Of a stretch of 64,000 bases of DNA, positions 54,344-64,000 are shown piece after piece. The translations under genes were made by a program, and so were the position numbers. Below the pieces are notes generated by a model. The model saw only the letters and a list, made by a program, of their open reading frames with translations. It made no database searches and was not told the origin of the DNA. The first letter of the stretch is position 1, and every line of letters begins with the position of its first letter. Source of the stretch: Polytrichum commune (taxonomy: Eukaryota; Streptophyta; Polytrichopsida; Polytrichales; Polytrichaceae); contig OX485804.1 of the NCBI GenBank assembly GCA_950295325.1, positions 3,162,001 to 3,226,000 of the forward strand. The letters are read 5' to 3'.

Positions 54344-57300
54344 GGCAAGAAACAAGGCACGTACAGCTTAACCTTTCTTAACATATTCTATCTGCCAATC
54401 CAATCTCGTCTTCCTGCTAGACGTCTTTGAATTTCGAGGATGAGAACGCAAATGGTCGATTGCGGAGTCAAACGTATACTCGTCTGAGACAAACATATGA
54501 TTTATTCATTGTGGCAGCAATGTGATGTTTGCGTGTGTTCGGAGAATTTTTTACTTTACATCTTTCATTGTACTTTAGAATGCTTGGTACTTTAGATTGC
54601 ATGGTTCTATATCACCTGATTTAATCTGAGACTTTAGAAAGTCTCGGTCTACCCACTACGATGTTTTAGTTGTTCATGTGTCAGTTCGAGTTATAATGCA
54701 ATAACGAGCTTTCGAATTTTCATTGCCTTGCATGTCGGAGGCGGTGGTGTGGAATTTTGTAATTTGAAGCCCGGTAGTGAGTAAAATCGGTACCTAATGT
54801 GTTTTACTAGGGTTTACCTGCAATTGTGGAAGCTATTCACGTGGTTTTCCTTCTGTGTTTTGACCTTGTTTCTTCACTGGAGCAATGTAATATGCGATCC
54901 ACGTGGTCTGCTCTGTTTTCTTCATTTTTTCTTTTTTATTTATTTTGATTTTGGGTGAATCTAATGAATGAGCACGCAATCGGTCTCTTTCAGTAGGTTC
55001 GACGCATTGAGATTTTCACTGTCGACAACTAGTTGTTCATATGTTAATTTGAGTTTTAATCCAAAATTGAACTTTGCTCAAGCTTTCAAAATTTCCATTA
55101 ATGCATGTCGGAGGCGATGGTACGGATTTGTAGTTTCAGATCAAGTAGTGAGTAAATCGGTACCAAATGTTTTCTTACTACGGTTTACCTGCAATCTTGG
55201 AAGCTGCTCACGTGGTTTCCCTCTATGTTTTGACCTTGTTTCTTTACTAGAGCAATGCACTGTGTGACCCATGTGGTCTCCTCTGTTTTTGTTGTTTCAC
55301 TGCAACTTCACGCCAAGAGCTCTAGTTTGTGGGTTTAATATGGTAAACCTCATGTTAGATGTCCTGATGCATTTTCTTGCCTTTAAATTTCACCATACCT
55401 CAGAGGACCTATTTATGACAGCAGAAGTTGAGTATAACTGTATTTTCTTTAAGATGCGGAAGGTCTTCAATTCATAATTCACTTCAAGTACAGCAATTCA
55501 TAATTATATTTGGTACATAAGGTATTCTTACATCTCCAATCGTTTCTGGATGGTTTTGATGAAATGTGCCCGTGGTATGACAGGAGACACTGGTGGTGCT
55601 ACTGGACGTGAGCCCTAGCATGCACCCTTACCTTCACATTGCATCAAAGTGCATAGCTACTATGGTGCAGAGAAAGGTAGGTGCTCCCACATATGAGCAC
55701 ATATGGATCTTCTCTTTGACATACATTAGCATGTTATTTTATTTGTTGCCTATGTTTTCTGATATCATTGTGCTACCATTGAACATTTGAGTGTCCAATA
55801 CTCATGCTGATCAGGTCAAGGATTTGTTTGTGTAGTTAATGCAAAGCAAGAACGATGAGCTGGGAATTGTTTATTTTGGTGCCACTGGTAAGTTCTTTTA
55901 TGGAAAGTACTGCGAGACTTAGTGTGCTCGTTTTGCTTATTTGCAAGTGTTTAAATCATAATGGCTACAAGTTGGACCAAAATCGCCAGTATGCACCTAA
56001 ATTTTGCTACTTTCATTCCTCGTGAAATGTTTATGGGGATCACAATTCTTCTTCTACATATATCTATGTTCACATAAGACTTTAATTACAATGTCCAAGT
56101 AGTCACCAAGTGGTGTGCTAAAGGATTTCAATTATATAGGAATGTAGTAGTTTCTGCAGCATTTCCCACTTAGTGTTGTGCTTCTATGAAATCACTTCTC
56201 AAAGGAAGCTGAAATTGGCTAGATCTAGAGTGATTTGACCTACTTCATGATCATTACTGGATCTTGTAGCTATCTGTATTATGTGTAAGTCTAAGCATGC
56301 TACGTTTCTGTCATCCATTATCTGAGAGTACGTTGGGATTTATTTGCAACAGAAACGGACAATGAGTTGAACACGGAGCTTGGGGGTTACAAGAATATTG
56401 TAGTTGCACAGCCCATTGCTGTTGTATCTGAGGGCCTTACAAGTTGCTTGGACAGTGTTCCACATGGCTCTGGTGAAAGTGATTGTATCCTTTGTTGTGA
56501 TGGTTATACTTAGCCAAAATGCAAGGGATGTGGATAAGTATGAACTGTTTGAGATGTGCAAGACTTGGATGTTCTAGGTGAATCAGAAACTCCCTTAACA
56601 AATTGCATCAGTTCTGGATGCCATCGTGGTGGGCTGTGACATGTTGGTAAAGAAACTTGGAGAAGGAAAAAAGGGAAATAAGCGTGTGTGTTTGATCACG
56701 GATGCCCAATCTAGCATTCGAGAGTCAGCTCAAGGAACAGTAGAACAACAAGTGGATCAGATAGCAGGACGAATGGGAGAACAAGGTATCAAGTTGGATG
56801 CTGTTGTGGTCCAGATTGGCAACCACTTTCTTACAAACTCCACTGCTCTTCATGAAAATGAGGGCTATTTAGAACGGTTCAAAATGCATACTCAGGGAGA
56901 AGTGGGCTTCGCAAAAACTGCAACATCAATGCTAGGAATTATCAGGAACCGCACAGTTTCTCCCACAACGCTGTATCGTGGGGATCTTGAGCTAACACCA
57001 AGCATGAGTGTGAAGGTTGGAATTAACACTTTGCAAGTTATTGTAATTGATGTGATGAAATATCAAGGTTTCTTGTCAGTGGTGTCTTTGAGTTTTGTGG
57101 TTTTTAGGATGGACCAAAAGATTATAAGATGCTCTGTTATTTTACCTCACACATTGGTTTATACTTGCACTGCAACCCTTCAGCGGTGGGTTCTATATTA
57201 GTTGATGCCAATAATCAACTTGAAATTTGTCATCTCTTTTCTGATTGAGGTTGTATTTTGGCCGAAAGCTTTTGATGAGTCTATTTGCCATGTCAAGAGT

Positions 57301-60300
57301 TTTTGTGTATGTCAGATAGTATAAATATAACTTGAAAATCTGTTTATTTGATTGATATGATATGTAAGTGGATATTGGTTGGTATCTTGATTAATGACAA
57401 TTTCTATGTATTACGGTTGCAGTGTTAAGTTTAATTGAACACCCAAGTGAAGATATAGGCTGTGTGTGCAGGTGTGGGTGTACAAGAAGACTTCTCAAGA
57501 AAAGTTTCCATCTTTGAAAAAGTACTCAGACATGGCCCCCCTCACTGACTCTCATGCCACTCGGGAAGTCAAAATAGATACAGAGTATAAAAGCATAGAG
57601 AATCCAGATCTTTCTATTCCCCCCGAGCAACGGACTAAAGCATACAAGTATGGGAAAAATTACATCCCTATTTCTGGAGCAGTGGAGGACGCTTTTAAGT
57701 TCAAAACTGAGAAGGGCATCAAGGTTTTGGGCTTTGCTCACAGCGCTGATATTCCTCGGTGCGCATGATTTCCAAATTCTTTTCATTGTACACATGATAT
57801 TTGTCGTTGTGTTGTATCTCTCTGCCCTTCTGAATGCTTGCATGGATGTGACAAACATACTCCACGTGAAAGACCTAATACTTTTACAAAGTATTGCACT
57901 TGTCTGATGACATACCTGGATGAATGTGATGCAGACATTATTACTTGAAGGAATCTAATATCTTTGTGGCAGAGCCTAGCCACGAAAAGTCAATCCTAGC
58001 AGTATCAGCTCTTGCCCGTGCTCTGAAAGAAACTGATTATGTGGCAGTAGTTCGTTGTGTATGGAGACAAGGACAAACCAATGTCGTGATGGGCGCTCTT
58101 GTCCCATTCCTCTCAACTCAAGAGAATGTGGTGGGTCATGTTATGAGCTCTGGCATGTTTGTATTTCTGTGTAGGAAGAAGTTTTATCCAGGGCTGAATA
58201 GATGACCAGCAAAGTGAGCTGGTCATATGAAATGTGTTCAAACTTCAGATTTTGTAGGAGTCACTGCTTCTAACAGTCCAGCTCAATGCATCTGTAAAAC
58301 CTAGAAAGTCTCAAAATTTATATATCTGCTACAAGACTGAATGGTGTCCTCCAACACACAATTCATAGAATGTCTTCTTAATTTTATGCTTCATTTTGCT
58401 AAGTCTCCAGTTCTCTAGGTATCAAAATCTGCAAGTGTTTGTCTAGAACATGATACTTACAAGTATATGTTTATCCCTGCCAGGCAGATGGTTTCTACTT
58501 CAACGTGATACCCTTTGCAGATGACATGCGTGAGTTCTACTTTGATTCTTTCACTTCTGCTCCAGATGCCTTGCAACCAAGTGAGGCACAGCAAGAAGCT
58601 GCTGATAACCTTGTTCGCATGCTTGACCTATCACCCGAGGGGGGTGACGAATTGTTACAGCCAGAACACACTATCAACCCTGTCCTGCAGGTTAACATCA
58701 TTCCTTACATCCAATTCACAATGAAAATCAGCACTCTTCTCAGAACAATTTCTGGTCAACTTCTGCTTTCTTTTTTACATGAAGTCTTGGTTCGAGCTAT
58801 CTTGAAAGGAGAACAATGTCATACACTTCCAATCACCACTGTTGTAGCAAATGTCTGTCAGGTGGCTTTATATTGACTGGAAAGATGAAGACCTTTTCTT
58901 ATATGTTTGTAAGACTTGAGCAATGGCATCTAATAAGGTTACCTGATCTGATGAATAATTTGCATGGAAGATGCAACAACAGAGGTTCTATTATTTCCTC
59001 CATGCAAGAGCTCTAAACCCTGAGGCTGAGGTGCCTCCAGTCGACGAAGCTTTGCAATGCATAGTGCAGCCTGACCCTGAGGTTCTAGCTGAAAATAAAT
59101 ATTCAATTCAACAGTTTTGCAATCTGCTTCCTCTCATGCCAAATATTCAGGTTTGCCAATACCTCCCCTCTTTTTGAACTGACCCGATTTGACATGTACT
59201 ACTGAAATCGGGTTCTATTAGTAATTGGTCATTCATCTTTTAGAAAAAGGAAGTCACACCAGATGGCAGATTAAACTGGTGAAAGGCATGCTCACAAATT
59301 TGTATTCCTAACAATTGCAGGTTGAGACTGCTTTCACCATGATATGAAGGGTATTATGAGTTCTATTGAAAAAAATCATACTTTACCAAAAATTAGAATT
59401 TCAATGATCTTGACATATGCTGTTGCTCATATTGACAGCATTTATTGTAAATGTACTCTTTAAACCATGTTCTGGTATCCTTTGTGCACAAGCACCATTT
59501 TCTCAAAAACTCCTTTGCCAAGTTCAAGGAATCTGGGACTTGGTTGTTGGATACATGATATTCTAAGTATATCCCGGTCTTTTGATTCCCTGTTGGTTGA
59601 ATTGGATGTTCATTTGGTATCAGAAGGAGAAGGGAAAGAGGTCATTCTGGAGAGACAAACTGAAGGATGGGGAACCACTTCAAATCAAAGATGAGGAGGC
59701 TGCTATGGATGTGGATTCTACAGGTGGTCCTATATCATTCAGCAAGCTTGCACCTATGCAGGTTGATAAAATTCGCACTGCAGATCCCGTGAAAGATTTT
59801 GAGACGCTCCTCGCACGCCGTGATAGTCCTGAGTGGGTGGGCAAGGCAATACAAGGCATGAAGACGATGATTGTTGAGCTTTTGGAATCTTCCTACAATG
59901 GCAACACTTATGAGAAGGCACTTGCATGTTTGGTTGCTCTTCGCTCAGGCTGTGTAGTCCAAGAGGTATATAATCACATTCCATACATGAATCCTTGCAG
60001 TTGTCTATGCAGTCTATTTTGAAAGATAGTGCTCTGGTGGATAATAAATCAAGTCGCCAATGAGTGAATGGGCGCCTACAAAACCTGGGCAATCTTCTTC
60101 TTATTGCGGATTTGTGTTTGAGAACAATCTGTTTGCAGTGTTTACACCTAAGGAGGAATTTCTGAAGTCTAGGGATGGGTTGGAAATTTACATGGAATGA
60201 ATTTCTGAAGTTCCTTTTTATTAACTTGAATAATGAATCATGTTATAGCTGCAAACTAAGTTTTGTGTGTTATTGTACAAAACAAATTACCGATTGCAGC

Positions 60301-60840
60301 TGCCACCTCCCTGTTGCCTTTTATCCATAATTCTGTAAGGTCTGGTGTTTCATACAGGAGCCATTGGAGTTCAACAATTTCTTGCGTGATTTAGCAACGA
60401 AGTGCAGAGGGAAGAGGCTAAATGATTTCTGGCAGAGAGTTATGAACAAGGAAATCACTCTCATTTCAAAGGACGAGGCACCCGATAGGTATGAATCCCT
60501 GGTTTTCAAAGGGTGAGGAGCTCTGCATTTTGTGTACAGGCAGAAGAAATCTTTAGCATTTGCTTACTGCTTCACCTGGTAGCCATGAGGTCCTGGTTGT
60601 ATTGATTGAATATCCACTTCTCTTTCCACATTGTTCTGGAGGAAATGCGACCAGTCAAAATAGAATTCAGAATTGTTTTTATCTAACTTGATGAGGCTGT
60701 TGTGGGAAAACAGTGATGTAGGAGCAGTTGAAGCTGCAGCATTTTTGAAGGACCAGAGAGAAGTGGTTCAAGCTCCAAAGAAGGAAGAACCTGTAGATGA
60801 GCTTGATGAAATGGAAGCTCTTCTTGAAGAGGCCATGTGA
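54342..60840 (+). CDS. KU80: Ku80, subunit of the Ku DNA-end-binding heterodimer
   Basis: With Ku70, Ku80 threads onto double-strand breaks for non-homologous end joining and protects telomeres. Twelve exons: 54342-54356, 55584-55676, 55836-55887, 56353-56484, 56612-57015, 57472-57758, 57935-58130, 58484-58690, 58983-59150, 59624-59965, 60358-60488, 60714-60840. These total 2,154 nt, 717 aa plus stop, and phases close throughout. Residues 6-230 form the vWA-like domain (ETLVVLLDVSPSMH, FLDAIVVGCDMLVKKLGEGK, VCLITDAQSS). The Ku core barrel follows, with TLYRGDLELTPSM, YKYGKNYIPIS and IFVAEPSHEKSILAVSALAR, then VIPFADDMREF. The C-terminal domain has DPVKDFETLLARRDSPEWVG, and the end is acidic (DELDEMEALLEEAM). 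Exon 1 codes only MARNK and has a GC donor. Exon 7 could end at 58,127 or 58,130. Looks intact. Confidence 0.95.
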
Positions 60841-62911
60841 TTACTTATGTTGACGATGTGATTTGGATTTCCAGTCTTTGATGAACTTATACTTGGACCC
60901 TCCTAGATGAATGCGGTTAGGTGCTAGCTCTTGGCACCCATGAAAAGGAGTAGAGTAGTTGATGGATGAGGGTGATAGGAGCAATGCATTCATGTGCCAC
61001 TTGTACAGTTTTACATTGACCACAGGCATAGTAACTAACATTTTGCATTCTAGAGTCTGAAGGACGAGCTTCACACTTTTTGAGTTCTTTTGAGAGTTCC
61101 ACTGGAAGGAGATGAAGGTAGATGGGTCTTTTTCCGACTAGCCCACTTTCGAACGATGTGCAACATGTGATTTATTAGAGATGGTTAGCAAATCCAAATC
61201 GAGGCCATAGCCACTTTCCTCATAATTTTCCAAGCTCATATAAATATCATACAAGATTCTTGTACTCTAATTGTCATATGGGTCCCTCAATTATGTTGAC
61301 TAGGGAACTTAGAATGGTTATCATATTTTGAGCATGCAGTCCAATCTCTTTTGAACACATGACTTTTTGGTATTTGTTCTTGGAGACGAGTAACTCAAGT
61401 AGGCACATTATTGTTACTCCTCCTCTTTGACTTCTGGGTATAATGAGATCATAGGAGGTACTCAGTATATACATTGCAGTAATGATGAAATTGCAAGCTT
61501 GAGAAGTTGCTGCCTACTGTCTGCAAAAAGTTAGTCCCAGATTAAATAATTCCAAAGTTAATTGTACTAAGTTTTGGAAAATATTCTTCTCTCCAATTTA
61601 GTTTTATTTCCCTTCCACAGGTGCCGACGAAAGGCAGATGCTTCACAAGACTGAGCTGTGCTGGTAGTTAATTATATGACATTATGAGGAAAGAGGTTCA
61701 CCTAATATTGAAGGTCAATTTAACGTATCACAATGAATACTGGTTAATAAGAAATTCCAGGACTATGTACTAAGAATTTGGTCTACGTTCAACAAATTTT
61801 CGGATCTCAATCCCACAGAGAAGATGAACTTATTTGGAATTGTGTCCAATCAAGAAAAAGTTGGGAAATGTAACAAAGGACCACCTTCAAAACGAATTTT
61901 TGTGGACTGAAGATGTTTTTGCTATAGTTATGATCAAATTCCAGCAACCATTCTCAAGAGGGATCGGAGGATTGATGAAAAAATATGTGTTATGAAAAGT
62001 TTTTTGGAACTAGATTCTGCAAAGAACATTTTTTTTTGGGTTATGTTCAACTGAGGGAAACTTGGTCAATCACATATAATACCACCTTTCAACAAGAATT
62101 TTAGTATTTGAAGTTGTTATGCAAAACATATGAACAAATTTCAGCAAGCTTTCCCAAGAGAAAAATTTTCAAGGTTTGTGCAAAGTAGGATTTTCTTGGA
62201 GTTGTATTCAACTAAGAAATCTTAGACTATCAAATATAGTACCACCTCTACAAGACATTCGTTGCTGCTCCTCTCCAGTTCCGTCATGATATCCAATATG
62301 GAGTCTATATACACGCGAGTCGGTACTTGCAGCAGGTCATTTTGAAGCCTTAAACTTAGATTTAGAACATGAACTCTTCATGTTGGTCCAACACCTGGTC
62401 CTATATCTCACCTTGGCTTTCTAGCAGACTTTCATTTCAAACGAATTATTTCAGCTCCATAGCAAACATCAATCAAGGACACTAGTTGTGCTACGGTATA
62501 CATGTATCAGAAAGAGCAAAGCATGGCAGTACTGTCAATTCAAAATTTCCTAGTACGCTTATGGCATACTTATCCAGAAGAGGCCTTCATGAGGCACATA
62601 ATATTAAACAATCTGGAATATACATTCTCATGTTAGGATTTGTACAGGCTCACAAGCCCAGAATTACAAGTGCAGGATTCAGCACTTCCATACCTATACG
62701 AGATAGGTCGAAGACAGCCCAGTGCAAGTGCAATGGCTCTTCACAAGGGCCAGTGAGGACAAAAGAGACCACCAACGAAGGGTTGGCATTCTCGTCTGTT
62801 AGCCACGGAGACGGGGCTGGCATTTGGCAGGACTGAATCTAATGAAACAATTGAGAGTTTCATGGTCCAATTCAGAGAAGAGAGAATAATCTGTAGGAAT
62901 ATGGAACTGGT
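60841..62911. other. Intergenic between Ku80 and the coiled-coil gene
   Basis: The two genes converge here. The Ku80 3' UTR should occupy the first few hundred bases. No further gene is visible. A diverged repeat cluster occupies about 61,835-62,270. Confidence 0.5.
61835..62270 (+). repeat. Diverged tandem repeats, about 170-190 bp period
   Basis: Three related segments start near 61,838, 62,038 and 62,196. They share TGT(C/T)CAA(T/C)(T/C)(A/G)AG-like openings, AC(C)ACCTT(C/T)(A/C)A and CAAAT(T/C)(C/T)CAGCAA(C/G)C. The third is truncated. No coding frame runs through them. Confidence 0.5.
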
Positions 62912-64000
62912 CTATCTGCATTTCCTGGACATAGAGAGGGGAACAGGACTGCGAGGACCACTTGCAAGTGCATTAGAATTCTTGTCAACCTCTTCCAAAA
63001 TTTTACAGTTGGTGTCGTTGGAGTAGACCCGGATGGAAGACTTGACTTGCAAGGGAGAAGCCGTGTTGCGTTTCCTCATCAAGGAGGAACCGCTCCTGGG
63101 GCTCGGCAGTGGAGCCTGAGATGTTGGGTTTCCTGTGCTTCGAGGCGGAGATCCTGGAGCCAGTAAATCCACCTGCTGAAGCTTTACCGATCCATTCCTG
63201 CAAAACCCAGCAACCATTTTAGAGCTTGGTCAAGCATTGTTGTCAACAGTCAACTTGTCTCTGAGCATGAAGTGACAGCACAGAGGGTGTAGATTCCCAA
63301 GGTTTAGTGGAGATTCAATACCGGCAATGTGCTCCCTCCATTCCATCGTCTGCCTGGTCTCTGGAACGTGCTGCGTTGACCTCTTGCAATAATTCCTCAA
63401 CATTGCCATTTTTGTACCCCAGCTGCTTCAACACCAATCTCAGCTTGGACACTTCGCAGTGAAGCTCACTCAATGCAGAGTTTTTGACTGAAAGTTCATT
63501 CAGAGCAGCATCAAGATCTGTTTTAAGGCGATGGAAATCATGTTGGGACTCCAGAGCTCTCTCTCGTAGCAGAGCAGCTTCTTCTTCCAGACTTTTATTC
63601 TCCATTACTCGGCCGCTGGAATTCCCCAGCTGTGGGTGATACCTTTGGACCTGCCCTCAGTCAGTGGGCAGTCATCAGGGAAAATATGAAACAACCATGG
63701 TGTCCCCATCACAAGTTGCACATAATGGTCATTCATGATAATGACATGAATAGCAAACAAAGAAGATCTCAAGGTGGTTTCCAGGATAAGATGTTGAACA
63801 AATGTAAGCAGTAGTTAAGGAAAGAACATAAACATCTGCGAATGTAGATTTCGTCTCCTCTATCAATCATCCTTTTCACAGCAAGGGAGTGTTTGATGAT
63901 TGCCCTTGCATACCATATTCTTAAGTAGAATTTCCGCATCCTTTTGCTCTGCCATACTGCACATTGCAGCCACAAGTGCATCATCATCGAGAAGTTGCTT
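62912..64000 (-). CDS. 3' end of an unrecognised coiled-coil protein gene (partial)
   Basis: Three minus-strand exons in consistent phase: 64000-63914 (continues past the edge; LVAAMCSMAEQKDAEILLKN), 63629-63322 and 63197-62912, with GTATGC and GTATTG donors and CACAG and TTGCAG acceptors. The middle exon is almost entirely a charged coiled coil (SLEEEAALLRERALESQHDF, ALNELSVKNSALSELHCEVS). The last exon is Ser/Pro/Arg-rich and disordered (APGSPPRSTGNP, LQVKSSIRVYSNDTN), ending SPVPLSMSRKCR and a TAG at 62,914-62,912. This layout suits a cytoskeletal or scaffold protein such as a kinesin tail, but I did not recognise the family. It converges on Ku80. Confidence 0.75.

Noticed and set aside
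1-64000. CRISPR arrays, bacterial operons, tRNA or rRNA genes
   Set aside because: Repeats seen are transposon ends or diverged tandem units without regular spacers; no rRNA sequence and no complete tRNA cloverleaf was found, only the SINE-like B box at 25,219.

Overview
The window looks like nuclear DNA of a land plant: long AT-rich intergenic tracts, genes split by many short introns with GT/AG borders, and plant-type transposable elements (CACTA, LINE, MITEs). The lineage is not fixed by the sequence. The LINE resembles types better known from algae and seed-free plants, but I could not confirm that.

Host genes. On the minus strand: a first exon with SAP-like character near 2.7 kb; a complete 16-exon gene for DNA polymerase alpha subunit B (POLA2, 20,122-13,120, 650 aa); a complete 3-exon gene for mitochondrial ribosomal protein bL27m (24,754-22,314, 172 aa); and the 3' end of an unrecognised coiled-coil protein entering from the right edge (64,000-62,912). 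On the plus strand: a complete 12-exon gene for Ku80 (54,342-60,840, 717 aa). I rebuilt the three complete genes exon by exon, and the reading phase closes at every junction. Together they cover replication priming, double-strand break repair and organelle translation; nothing suggests co-regulation.

Mobile-element block, 25.1-52.3 kb. A large minus-strand LINE fills this block. Its order, 5' to 3', is: unassigned open frames, ORF1 (49,466-47,832), Lys/Asn-rich modules, a 2A-like ribosome-skipping peptide (45,776-45,726), AP-type endonuclease, reverse transcriptase, RNase H, a CCHC knuckle and a PD...E nuclease-like tail. Two insertions split it: a 10,383-bp CACTA transposon (28,931-39,313, TTT target duplication) and a 2.8-kb non-coding insertion (42,612-45,448, ACCAC flanks). 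The CACTA holds two divergent genes (TNP2 transposase and a TNPA-like protein) and a nested hairpin MITE. A tRNA-type SINE-like unit meets the LINE tail to tail near 25.39 kb.

Remainder. 3-13 kb, 20-22 kb, 52-54 kb and 61-63 kb are intergenic, with MITE copies and diverged tandem repeats. A recurring oddity is that introns of two host genes are swollen by tandem duplications that copy their own splice sites (bL27m intron 1, POLA2 intron 2). The strongest candidate for something undescribed is the LINE, which combines a 2A peptide, RNase H and what look like two different endonucleases.
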